NCBI GenBank assembly: GCA_938001865.1
Contig: CALLAW010000011.1
Coordinates: 1-64,000 of the forward strand
Source: an uncultured Saprospiraceae bacterium
Lineage (GTDB): Bacteria > Bacteroidota > Bacteroidia > Chitinophagales > Saprospiraceae
Length of the DNA stretch: 64,000 nt
Direction of reading: 5' to 3'
The stretch's first letter is position 1, and the number at the start of each line of letters is the position of its first letter. The notes beneath the pieces are model-generated. The model saw nothing but the letters and a program-made list of their open reading frames with translations, had not been told where the DNA came from and did not search any database. Below are positions 8,320-17,041 of the stretch, piece after piece. The translations under genes were made by a program, and so were the position numbers.

Positions 8320-9453
8320 ATGTCAACAACTCTCGAACTCCCCAAATTATACTCAGAAGCTAAAGACTTTATGCCTCTCAATGGTACTGATTACTTAGAA
8401 CTCTATGTCAGTAATAGTAAGCAGGCTGCACATTTCTATAAGACAGCATTTGGATTCCAATCGTATGCTTACTCCGGTCTAGAGACTGGTAATAGAGACT
8501 ACGAAAGTTATGTCGTCATTCAAGATAAAATAAAATTGGTATTGACCTCACCTCTCAAGAGTGGAACTGAGGTAGGCAAGCATATAGATAAGCATGGTGA
8601 TGGCGTCAAAGTTATAGCACTGTGGGTAGATGATGCTACTCTTGCTTATAATAATGCGATGGAGAGAGGTGCTCGATCATATCTCAAACCAATAACTGAG
8701 GAAGATGAAAATGGCAAGGTAGTGAGATCAGGTATCTATACTTATGGAGAGACGGTACACATCTTTGTCGAGCGGAAAGCATACAATGGAGTATTCCTTC
8801 CTGGTTATAAGTCTTGGGAGACGCCTCATTTCAATCCAGCACCAGTAGGGTTAAAGTTTGTAGATCATATGGTTGGTAATGTCCCGCTTGGAGAGATGAA
8901 TCAATGGGTTCAGTTCTACGAAGATGTCATGGGATTTGCGAATATCCTCTCATTTGATGATAATGATATCTCTACAGAATATACAGCTCTGATGAGTAAG
9001 GTAATGAGTAATGGCAATGGCAGAATCAAGTTTCCTATCAATGAACCAGCTGAGGGGAAGAAGAAATCACAAGTTGATGAATACTTAGACTTCTATGAAG
9101 CTGGAGGTGTCCAACATATTGCAGTTGCTACTGATGACATTATCTCTACTGTCAGACAACTCAAATCTAGGGGCATAGAGTTTCTCAGAGTTCCTGACAC
9201 GTACTATGATGCTGTCACTGATCGTGTAGGCAAGATTGACGAAGATATCGCTCCACTTAGAGAGTTAGGGATACTTGTAGACAGAGACGATGAAGGCTAT
9301 TTATTGCAGATTTTCACTAAGCCAGTCGAGCCAAGACCAACGATGTTTTTTGAAATTATTCAGAGAAAAGGTGCTCAATCATTTGGCAAGGGTAATTTCA
9401 AGGCACTCTTCGAGGCAATCGAAAGAGAACAAGAATTACGAGGTACGTTGTAA
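8320..9453 (+). CDS. hppD: 4-hydroxyphenylpyruvate dioxygenase
   Basis: Fe(II) enzyme of tyrosine breakdown that converts 4-hydroxyphenylpyruvate to homogentisate. The two-domain vicinal-oxygen-chelate fold is visible: an N-terminal domain beginning GTDYLELYVSNSKQAAHFY and a catalytic C-terminal domain with all three iron ligands in their usual contexts, VDHMVGNV (His), VQHIAVATDD (His) and MFFEIIQRKG (Glu). Its 377 residues fit the bacterial enzyme. TAATTTTG at 8280-8287 resembles a -7 promoter box about 30 bases before the ATG. No other tyrosine-pathway gene (homogentisate dioxygenase, fumarylacetoacetase) is in the window. A strong terminator follows at 9496. Confidence 0.95.
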   Translation: MSTTLELPKLYSEAKDFMPLNGTDYLELYVSNSKQAAHFYKTAFGFQSYAYSGLETGNRDYESYVVIQDKIKLVLTSPLKSGTEVGKHIDKHGDGVKVIALWVDDATLAYNNAMERGARSYLKPITEEDENGKVVRSGIYTYGETVHIFVERKAYNGVFLPGYKSWETPHFNPAPVGLKFVDHMVGNVPLGEMNQWVQFYEDVMGFANILSFDDNDISTEYTALMSKVMSNGNGRIKFPINEPAEGKKKSQVDEYLDFYEAGGVQHIAVATDDIISTVRQLKSRGIEFLRVPDTYYDAVTDRVGKIDEDIAPLRELGILVDRDDEGYLLQIFTKPVEPRPTMFFEIIQRKGAQSFGKGNFKALFEAIEREQELRGTL

Positions 9454-9495
9454 AATGCAGAACGAATCTTATTTGACATTAGATCGATAAATGAG

Positions 9496-9533
9496 TAAAG
9501 GAGTCTAGCATCATGTTAGACTCCTTTATTTTT
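9496..9533 (+). terminator. Intrinsic terminator after hppD
   Basis: Perfect 12-bp stem (TAAAGGAGTCTA paired with TAGACTCCTTTA, loop of 9 bases) followed by five T residues. It ends the hppD transcript. It lies between convergent genes, so it may also slow leftward transcripts from the large gene at 9578, though no T-run follows on that strand. Confidence 0.85.
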
Positions 9534-9577
9534 AATCATCCATTATCAAAATTCCATCAACTAATTCTTAGTGACTA

Positions 9578-12500
9578 TCAATTGATAATCACTTGGGCCA
9601 ATGTGTAATCATTGTCATGTAAGGCTTGTATGATGTAGATGCCACTCTCCCAAGTGTCGACAGCAATCGACTCAGTACTGCTTGTAGTCTCCATGTTTTT
9701 TACTCTTGATCCATCTGCAGAGTAGATATTGATTGTCCATAAATTATTCGTAGATGGTAGAGAGAGATTGAGGTAATCACTTGTAGGATTAGGGTAGACC
9801 TCAATCGATATTTCATTCAACTCAGTCTTCTCATGACTTCTCTCTATTACTTGTGTGTCTGATGCTATGGCAGTGTTTTGTGTAGTAATTATAGTGTCTT
9901 TGCAATCATACTGTGAGTAATCAACTCGTGTGATACGTGAGAGGATATCTCTTGCCATGTATACAATTGATCCAAGATCAGAGGGGCACTCAATAGCTAT
10001 CTCATGAAGGAGTTGATATTGTTTCTGATTGGGTCTAAGTGTAGATTTGTTCATCAAGTCTAGAGCTGTAGTATAGCATTTTTTCCATTTGGCTGAGATG
10101 TCAGTTTTTGCTTTTACCTCCGAGTTAAGATTGATTGCATTGAATGTGTGCATTGTTCTATACAATGATAATTGTGATTGCAATTGCTTTACTTCTGCTG
10201 AGGCACTGTTCATCACGCTTGAGTTTTGGTGACTAAGAGCTTCCTTTAGCTTCTCGTTTACTCTAGAGATCTTATCCATCGTTTCAGCATCTGTGCTTGT
10301 GACGAGAGTATTGACTGTGATGTATTTCTGCTCTGCTTTAGTTTTCATTCTCTTGAGGAATGCTTCAATGCAAGTCGAGTAACTTGAATTCGTATTGCTA
10401 GTTGCGATTAACTTAAGTAGTTGGAGATTTTCAAGATAAGTACTGCTGTTTGCATCATTATTGATGAGTGTGCAGAGATTGTCGATAAATTGCTGTTGCT
10501 CCGACACATAATCATTCCTCATCTCGATGCAATTCGTACATGGAGTATTGGGTCTATCTGATTGAGTGTCGAAGATGTCTCCATTTGCACTTACGTTACT
10601 TGGAGTATAAGGGTAACCAGTACTATTTGACTGGAACTGCATCAACGCTAATGCATCAGAGGAGAGTAGGGTAGTAATATCTGCTTCAGTCCATGCACCT
10701 TCCATCCATTGGTTAGAGTTACTCTTCTGTGTTCCGATATTAGAGCCAATGCTCATTCCTATATTACCTGAGATAAACTTGTTGCATCGGAGAGATTGAT
10801 TGTCTGACATTTCCTTTATGCTAAGACCTTCATGAAGATTTTCAAATTCATTCTGTATGAGGCTATTCGTATTACTCATGCTCATCGAGATGCCAGTATG
10901 CATAGCACTATCGGTTAATGATGATATCGTGTTGCAGCCAATAGTGTGTCCAGCTCCTCCCACAAGATGAATTCCAATGGTGTTGCTTTTATTTTCGATG
11001 CCATTTACAAGAGTGTTATCTTGAAGAGTACATGCCCTATGATTATTGATCACGATCCCTGATCTGCCAGATGAGAGAGAGATAAGATTTGCGCTTATCT
11101 CTCCGCCTATATCATTACTCAAGATGATACCAGAGCCGAAGGATTGGTCAGCGGTATTATCGATAGTAATAGTATTGTCAAAGATAATTGGATGAGTCAC
11201 TGATACAAGATCTACTCCTCTCTGTGCTGAGACTATAGAATTGTGAGAGATGTGAAGCAGTCCTGATTGGTCAAATGCTCCAAGGATCGCTTCTCTCTCT
11301 ACATCAAAGCGATTATTTGTAATATTGCCTGTACTCTGATTGAGAGTGATACCAGAGATACAATCAAACGAGTTGCCAGAAGCTACATTGAGATATGAGT
11401 GATTGATAGCTACGATGGCAGAAGAAGGGTGAGAAGAGTCTTCTTCATTATCAGCAATTCTGCTCAATCCAATATTATTAAATGAACAAGCATTCCTGAT
11501 ATCTACTCTCGCATTATCAATTGAGACAGCTGTATTGAGATTACTGAAGTGTGATCGCCTGATATAGACGAAGTTATCATTTGACTCTACTGTGATGCCA
11601 TTAGTCCCAGTCAGGTTATCATCAGATTGTGTATAGATACCTACCTCATCGAAGACTACACTCGCTTGGTGATCACATGATGAGAGATAAGCTGCAGTTA
11701 TATTATTTTCAAATTTGCTTCTGTAGACAAGAAGCTTATCTACTCCATTAGATGCCTTAATCCCTATGGTCGCATTACTGATTATTGTTCCAAATTTCAA
11801 TTGAACTTTTGTATTCTCGCTGAGTTCAATTCCTTGCCATCTCTGATCACATGCAGTCAATGTCGTGCCTGTAAATTTGATTTCAGATTCAGACTCGTCA
11901 ATAATCATCTCCGCATTCTCTGCAAAGTAAAGTATACATCCAGAGAATGAAACTTCAGTATCTAGTCTCAGGATAGAGTCTACGTAGAAGGTCTTCTGAG
12001 TAAAGTGAGGACTAACTTCTGCTGTATTGATATAATCAGATATGGATGCATCTCCGGTGAATATAATTGCGTCATCTGGTAAGTCACACGGATGAGATGG
12101 AGTTTCACAATTTACAGTTAGAGTCTGAGCTTCCGACTGTACCATCCCACAGTTGTGGACTGCAGAGAGATCGAATGTGTGTACTCCCTGAGTGATGAAG
12201 TCATACGAGATATGAGTGCCAGTCATCGAATTGTTGTCACCAAAAGTCCAGATATACTCTACGCATGGGCTAGGATCGGTCAATGTAATAAGAGCTTCAC
12301 TACAAGTAAATGCTACTGTGTAGTCAAGCGAAATGTGACTTGAGTTTTGGAGTTGGATTACTTCCTCATGAGTCTGCTCTATCGTCTTACAAGTAGACTC
12401 GTATAGAATATTTGCTGTTATTGTGCCCACATCACATGGACAAGTTTCTTGTATTTCGCAATTTACCTGGAGTGTCTGACATCCTGTAGAGAGACCGAGT

Positions 12501-14755
12501 GTCTGGTGTAACTCTTGATCCATCTGGATCATACCACCCGATGATAGCATACTTAATCCTGTTGGTAAAGAGAGAGTTACTTCAAGATCATCAATGGTAT
12601 GAGTTGCAGTATTGCATAGGGTGTAGCTAATCTCGATGCCATCAGTTGTTATTTCGCTTGAGAGTTCTGCAGTGACGTACTCTTCATTATCTAGGACATT
12701 GATTTCGATGGGTTGACAGATGATTTGATTGTCAAATGCACACTCTCGAGTCATACAGATTTCATAATTGCCAGATTGACTATAGCTATGACTTGCCTGG
12801 ATTCCCTGAGCAGAATGTCCATCACCAAAGTCCCACATACAAGAGAGGACTTGAGTGTCTGTACTTCCGTCAAATCGGATGGTACACTCCGACTCCTGGG
12901 TTGTCGTAAACGGTGCAGTACAATCTAGTTCACAATGTTTGATAGCGATATTATCGATAATCAATCTATTGCGAGAATTATCATCTACTCCCTCTATGAA
13001 GAGGTACTGACCCATCTCATCACTGTAGGTAAATGTTACAGTCGCGGTCTGTCTTGGATCATAGCTACAAAAGTCAGACGGCTTGTAGAGTATTGGCTCA
13101 TTAGGAGGGTTCGATACTTTGATCAAATCACTATTATTGCCTGGTGCATTTGATTGGTAGACGGTGTGAGATAGCCCTACTCGGAAGTAATCAAGTGGGA
13201 CTTCGATATTATTGTAAGAATACACACTGTAATCTAAGGACACTGTGTATTCTTTACCAACTTCTAAGTTGAGTGGCTTGACCATGCCGATACTCTCTCT
13301 ATTGTCATAATTGATCCCTAGCATAAACTTCCCTGACTCACTTGATGTGCAGTAGAGTGGAGAGCTTACTCTATTGTACCAGTTACATACTTTGTCCCAC
13401 TCTTGGGAGTATTGGCTATAGTGGTAGGCGTCTTGTATGTAACTGATATTGTCCTCAAGCGTTAGGGCAGATTCAAAATCTCCATTGATTGCTGAGTCAC
13501 AAGCCAATTGTGTAGATTCATCACATGAAGTAAGATTGTCTATGACATAGATGGTTTCGCAATGATCTTGTGGACACTCATCCACTGTTGTAAATAGGCA
13601 TAAAGTATGCAACCCTTGCTCAGTGATTGCTACCTCTACTGTATTGTAGTTAGAGATAGACTTACCATCAAGGTACCATGCGGCATTTATCGACCCTTCC
13701 GTTGTGTTGTGATAGCTATTCGTCTCATTGGCAATGATATTCAGTGGACCATCTAGAGTTACTACATCAGAGCTACAAGGTGTATAGCAACCATTAGAGT
13801 ATGTCAGAGAATTGTAGAATGTCTCCACATGGGCTCTCATACGATCTGTCTGTCCAGGGGTAAATTTGCTCAAGCACTCTACCTTAGAGTAACTCATATA
13901 ATTATAAGCATATGATTGAAAGTCTGATCCAAGTCCAAGGCATCCATCATCACAACACATATTGGACTGATCGACAGAAGTACATGTATGTTGCTTGAGG
14001 TGTGGTGCCGTATCACAGACCAAATCACCAGTCAGAGTACAGTCATCAGCGTCAATACAACCCCAAGCTGTACCTTCAAATGTATGATAAAGACCTAGGT
14101 AGTGACCAATCTCATGAGTGAGTACACTGGTATTGAAATAGTGATAGTCAATAACGATGCCTTCGAGGTGTTGTGGTATTGTATTGGGAAATGAAGAAAA
14201 CCCAAGTGTATTGCCACCTTGTCCTTGGATATCGTTGACTACCCAGATATTGATATAATCAGTGGGTAACCACGTAGATAGAGACTTGAGTATAGCAGTC
14301 TCTGATCCATATGTGTTGACCAATCCATTTGCAGAATATTTACCACAGTATGTAGTCAGACAATCGATTCGATTGACACCATTGACGGGTGTGTTGTCTG
14401 GAGATCTCTTTGCAGGGCAAAAATCTATATTTGCCGACGTCTCGCTATTGAAGTCTGATGTCAGTCTCTGCAATCCAGTGATGATGGCTTCATCCGTAAT
14501 GAGGCTATTCCCTTGGTACTCCATAACATGGACAATCACTGGAAGGGTGTATTGGGTAGTCCTAGTAGCTGTGTTTGATGCTGAGGAGTCAGCAATACGC
14601 TTAGAGATTATCTTTTGATTAGATAAGATTTTGTTTTTAATAACTTCATCAGTTTTGATGTTATCCATCACTTGATCAAATCCACAAGAGTGAGATTGAC
14701 TTATTAAGTGAGTTGAAGTAAGGAGGATAATTGCAAAAACTGTGGAGTATTTCAT
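9578..14755 (-). CDS. Giant secreted M43-type metalloprotease with PKD, beta-helix and T9SS domains
   Basis: A 1725-residue exported protein. In order: signal peptide (about 1-20); pappalysin-like M43 metalloprotease with the zinc motif H214-E215-x2-H218-x2-G-x2-H224 (HEIGHYLGLYH) and a YMSYS Met-turn further on; carbohydrate-binding-like region with IDNIAIKHC; two PKD-like domains (CMWDFGDGHSAQG and YIWTFGDNNSMTG) around a CARDB-like stretch; a long right-handed parallel beta-helix (about 930-1350, repeated N-x-I/F-x-N/S rungs); an alpha-helical stretch with CPSDLGSIVYMAR; and a T9SS sorting domain (IEVYPNPTSDYLNLSL) at the end. I chose the ATG at 14755, which begins the signal peptide directly, over a TTG nine bases upstream. 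It may cleave and bind polymers outside the cell. Confidence 0.9.
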   Translation of the reverse strand: MKYSTVFAIILLTSTHLISQSHSCGFDQVMDNIKTDEVIKNKILSNQKIISKRIADSSASNTATRTTQYTLPVIVHVMEYQGNSLITDEAIITGLQRLTSDFNSETSANIDFCPAKRSPDNTPVNGVNRIDCLTTYCGKYSANGLVNTYGSETAILKSLSTWLPTDYINIWVVNDIQGQGGNTLGFSSFPNTIPQHLEGIVIDYHYFNTSVLTHEIGHYLGLYHTFEGTAWGCIDADDCTLTGDLVCDTAPHLKQHTCTSVDQSNMCCDDGCLGLGSDFQSYAYNYMSYSKVECLSKFTPGQTDRMRAHVETFYNSLTYSNGCYTPCSSDVVTLDGPLNIIANETNSYHNTTEGSINAAWYLDGKSISNYNTVEVAITEQGLHTLCLFTTVDECPQDHCETIYVIDNLTSCDESTQLACDSAINGDFESALTLEDNISYIQDAYHYSQYSQEWDKVCNWYNRVSSPLYCTSSESGKFMLGINYDNRESIGMVKPLNLEVGKEYTVSLDYSVYSYNNIEVPLDYFRVGLSHTVYQSNAPGNNSDLIKVSNPPNEPILYKPSDFCSYDPRQTATVTFTYSDEMGQYLFIEGVDDNSRNRLIIDNIAIKHCELDCTAPFTTTQESECTIRFDGSTDTQVLSCMWDFGDGHSAQGIQASHSYSQSGNYEICMTRECAFDNQIICQPIEINVLDNEEYVTAELSSEITTDGIEISYTLCNTATHTIDDLEVTLSLPTGLSMLSSGGMIQMDQELHQTLGLSTGCQTLQVNCEIQETCPCDVGTITANILYESTCKTIEQTHEEVIQLQNSSHISLDYTVAFTCSEALITLTDPSPCVEYIWTFGDNNSMTGTHISYDFITQGVHTFDLSAVHNCGMVQSEAQTLTVNCETPSHPCDLPDDAIIFTGDASISDYINTAEVSPHFTQKTFYVDSILRLDTEVSFSGCILYFAENAEMIIDESESEIKFTGTTLTACDQRWQGIELSENTKVQLKFGTIISNATIGIKASNGVDKLLVYRSKFENNITAAYLSSCDHQASVVFDEVGIYTQSDDNLTGTNGITVESNDNFVYIRRSHFSNLNTAVSIDNARVDIRNACSFNNIGLSRIADNEEDSSHPSSAIVAINHSYLNVASGNSFDCISGITLNQSTGNITNNRFDVEREAILGAFDQSGLLHISHNSIVSAQRGVDLVSVTHPIIFDNTITIDNTADQSFGSGIILSNDIGGEISANLISLSSGRSGIVINNHRACTLQDNTLVNGIENKSNTIGIHLVGGAGHTIGCNTISSLTDSAMHTGISMSMSNTNSLIQNEFENLHEGLSIKEMSDNQSLRCNKFISGNIGMSIGSNIGTQKSNSNQWMEGAWTEADITTLLSSDALALMQFQSNSTGYPYTPSNVSANGDIFDTQSDRPNTPCTNCIEMRNDYVSEQQQFIDNLCTLINNDANSSTYLENLQLLKLIATSNTNSSYSTCIEAFLKRMKTKAEQKYITVNTLVTSTDAETMDKISRVNEKLKEALSHQNSSVMNSASAEVKQLQSQLSLYRTMHTFNAINLNSEVKAKTDISAKWKKCYTTALDLMNKSTLRPNQKQYQLLHEIAIECPSDLGSIVYMARDILSRITRVDYSQYDCKDTIITTQNTAIASDTQVIERSHEKTELNEISIEVYPNPTSDYLNLSLPSTNNLWTINIYSADGSRVKNMETTSSTESIAVDTWESGIYIIQALHDNDYTLAQVIIN

Positions 14756-15001
14756 AGTTCTCAAAATTTGGGTAACGGCATACCTTACCCAGACTATGAA
14801 TGATCAATAGCTCTTGGGTGGCTGCATGGGTAAGCACCTGAGATTGTCCGCTATGGAGCAACTCAGAAGCAAATCGATACAGACTAAAATAATATTGACT
14901 TGATGGTTTAGGAAGTGCTAAATCAGCTGGAAGTTGTCAACTTACTTTACATTAATAAGGTAATTGGTTGTTTATGGGTTTGCATAATTTCATTGTCATT
15001 A

Positions 15002-15009
15002 CAAATGTA
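15002..15009 (-). promoter_or_regulatory. Possible -7 box for the giant metalloprotease gene
   Basis: Read leftward the bases are TACATTTG, matching TAnnTTTG; the same octamer precedes nrdB at 42472. A TTG at 15028-15026 lies 16 bases upstream, a little close for a -33 element. If used, the leader would be about 240 bases long and would contain the GGGTAA/TTACCC stem. Confidence 0.4.
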
Positions 15010-15190
15010 AATCATCGAGGTACTGCAAGAGTTAACCATTCGATAATTGAGTGGTTAAACTCTGTTTTTGGCAGACATTTTAGATTTTTGGCAGGGTGAA
15101 AAAATACCAATATTTCACATTGAAATAGTGTCCCACTGAAAGTCAATTTGTTATAGATTGGACTATTAACAAATATTTTTTTTGAGTGAT

Positions 15191-15246
15191 ATGAGAGGGT
15201 TTAGTCGCATCTAATAGCGACCTCAAGTGATCAATAAAACTCTCAT
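15191..15246. repeat. Nested stem-loop in the intergenic region
   Basis: Outer arms ATGAGAG (15191-15197) and CTCTCAT (15240-15246), continued by a bulged GTTT/AAAA pairing, enclose an inner hairpin GTCGC / GCGAC (15204-15208 and 15217-15221) with an 8-base loop. No T-run follows on either strand, so it is not a simple terminator. It may be part of a structured RNA or of a DNA site. Confidence 0.45.
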
Positions 15247-15416
15247 GTCTAATGACATATGTCACAGATATCGCATCTCATATTGGCACTGCTGCAATCG
15301 TGTGAGATGGAGTACCTACTTCTTGTGTCTATATGTAATTGACACAAAGATGTAAGCTGGCTCAGTATTGATTCAGTGATCCATTTACCTAGAGTAAGAT
15401 GAAAAAAAAAGCTAGA

Positions 15417-16163
15417 CTAGTTAGCCTTTGCAAACTCTACTGTTGAGATAGCTTCATCTGATTCTAGGACTTTCATGATTTCTTCTGGAGTATGATCAGC
15501 AGTACGATATGTGACTAACCAACCATTAGTCTCTGCTACTTTATCAACAATCCTCAGCCCATATGATTCTCTCATCTCATTGAACCACTGTGGGACTGCT
15601 GTACCAGGCTTATGTTTGATGATGAGTTTTGACTTGTCATACTTCCCATCATGAGATACGATAGGCTCTTCTTCACCCATCATTGGTAGGGCTTCGATGA
15701 GTTCCCAACCATCTTCATTTACAATGTTTTCTAACGCATACTGGAGTGTCATGAGTTCTGCTGGTCTATCTTCTTTGCCGATTACCAGCGTCATAGAATC
15801 AGAAGCCGCATAACCGACCTTGACTAATTGAAGATCAGGGAGAAGTGACTCATAATTTGTCTGGAATGATAGAAAATCACTTGCAGTAAATAACCTGTCT
15901 AACTCAGCCATCTGATCTTTGGTGATGGATTTGCGGTAAGTACCCAATAACTTGGTAAACTTAGCACCCTTGAACTCTGCAATGCCATCATTGTGTATCG
16001 TCATGGTATATACTGGACATTTGCCAAAGCAAGCTCCTTTGGAGAGGTAATAGAGAGGCTCACCACTGAGTGATTGATTGACTGCAGATTGCTTGGTCTT
16101 ACATGCCCCCAAGAGACTTATTACCAATATGGAAAGGAATAGATGTGAGATTGAATATTTCAT
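15417..16163 (-). CDS. Lipoprotein with DUF6438 domain
   Basis: A 248-residue probable lipoprotein: KYSISHLFLSILVISLLGAC ends in the lipobox LLGAC at about residue 20, so the mature protein would be lipid-anchored. I took the inner ATG at 16163 because it starts the signal peptide; the longer frame adds 19 residues that do not look like one. Residues about 35-145 match DUF6438, recognised by GACFGKCPVYTMTIHNDG. A second small domain (about 175-248, LIIKHKPGTAVPQWFNEM onward) looks like a compact ferredoxin-like fold. Function unknown. Confidence 0.8.
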   Translation of the reverse strand: MKYSISHLFLSILVISLLGACKTKQSAVNQSLSGEPLYYLSKGACFGKCPVYTMTIHNDGIAEFKGAKFTKLLGTYRKSITKDQMAELDRLFTASDFLSFQTNYESLLPDLQLVKVGYAASDSMTLVIGKEDRPAELMTLQYALENIVNEDGWELIEALPMMGEEEPIVSHDGKYDKSKLIIKHKPGTAVPQWFNEMRESYGLRIVDKVAETNGWLVTYRTADHTPEEIMKVLESDEAISTVEFAKAN

Positions 16164-16267
16164 TGATATAGAATTATGATAAATTGAATTGCAAATATAC
16201 AATATCCTACGATCACTCAATCGAAGGACGAATCAAGATCTTGATCAAAGAGAATGAGAAAGTAACC

Positions 16268-16918
16268 CTATAGCTGATAATAAAAGAATGCAGAAGATGT
16301 GTGGAAGTCAGGTGTCGGAGTTTGGGGATCTTGATGGGTGATCCAAGTCACTCGATTAGGATTGCCGATTTCATGATAATCTGCCCTGAATACCCCAATG
16401 AAGAGTCTAGATTGCTGATCAATTAGTCCCAGAGATTTGAGATATTGAAGAGATACTTTACCAGTACAAGAGTATCCAGTACTGTCTACTGTGGAGAGGG
16501 CTGTGAGTTGCTCTCTTGGCCATTCCCATTGATAGTCGATCTCTCTGTAATGCTTCCCGTGGAATGAGAGTATCCGATTGTCATATCCAATCTCCATCCC
16601 ATAGTAGTCACTCAACAGGGTATCAGTACTTAGGAATAATTCTACTCTATCAGAACTCCCAATACCATGATGAAAGTTGTCTTGGTCTAAAGCAACGAGT
16701 GATGTGTCAACTCCATCAAATTGGAAATACAATGTATCTTGACTATGCCAAAATAAGGCTTCTGTATCTTGATATCCATCATGACTCCATGGTGCTGAGA
16801 ACTGTAATTGTGTCCGTAGCGTATGCGAATAAGGATGGTGCATATGAATACACGACATAGTTAGTAGAACTATAAAAAGTTGTAAAAAGACAGAAAAACC
16901 TCTAATAAATGTCATCAT
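16268..16918 (-). CDS. Lipoprotein with CBM9-like carbohydrate-binding fold
   Basis: A 216-residue protein with a lipoprotein signal (LFIVLLTMSC, Cys near residue 23). The rest resembles the carbohydrate-binding family-9-like/DOMON-type sandwich: LYFQFDGVDTSL, SSDRVELFLSTD and the Tyr/Trp-rich YYGMEIGYDNRILSFHGKHY and DYQWEWP stretches follow the family order, and the end (FIGVFRADYHEI, WITHQDP) also fits. It probably binds a sugar polymer at the cell surface, but the ligand is not visible from sequence. Two adjacent ATG codons start the frame; the choice does not matter for the signal peptide. Confidence 0.75.
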   Translation of the reverse strand: MMTFIRGFSVFLQLFIVLLTMSCIHMHHPYSHTLRTQLQFSAPWSHDGYQDTEALFWHSQDTLYFQFDGVDTSLVALDQDNFHHGIGSSDRVELFLSTDTLLSDYYGMEIGYDNRILSFHGKHYREIDYQWEWPREQLTALSTVDSTGYSCTGKVSLQYLKSLGLIDQQSRLFIGVFRADYHEIGNPNRVTWITHQDPQTPTPDFHTSSAFFYYQL

Positions 16919-17041
16919 AGGACTAAATAAGAGGTAAACTTAAATCATAATTGCATCAAAATCATGGAAGAATTGTATATTAAAGGCGATTTTTATATTT
17001 ATCCAAAATTTCTAATTACTCTAATTTTAAAATTAAAATAC

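Larger units (their letters stand above)
14756..15416. other. 661-base gene-free region rich in inverted repeats
   Basis: No convincing gene on either strand. Sequence features seen: GGGTAA...TTACCC stem at 14770-14790 just before the protease gene (in its leader); a leftward -7 box at 15002-15009; an inverted repeat GAGTTAACCA / TGGTTAAACTC at 15029-15062; a direct repeat TTTTTGGCAG at 15065-15074 and 15085-15094, exactly 20 bases apart; a nested stem-loop at 15191-15246; a perfect 12-bp palindrome TGACATATGTCA at 15253-15264; and CATCTCA / TGAGATG at 15274-15309. This density is unusual for the window and could reflect regulation or a small RNA. Confidence 0.6.

Noticed and set aside
9578-14755. 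Rightward frames of 60-118 codons opposite the giant protease gene
   Set aside because: They lack signal or domain features and lie fully inside a gene with clear domains; they are antisense by-products.
14756-14830. Riboswitch in the protease leader
   Set aside because: Only a 6-bp GGGTAA/TTACCC stem is visible; no known riboswitch consensus was recognised.
16964-17041. Upstream ATG for the secreted thioredoxin-like protein
   Set aside because: The extra 26 residues would bury the signal peptide; the ATG at 17042 gives a normal one.
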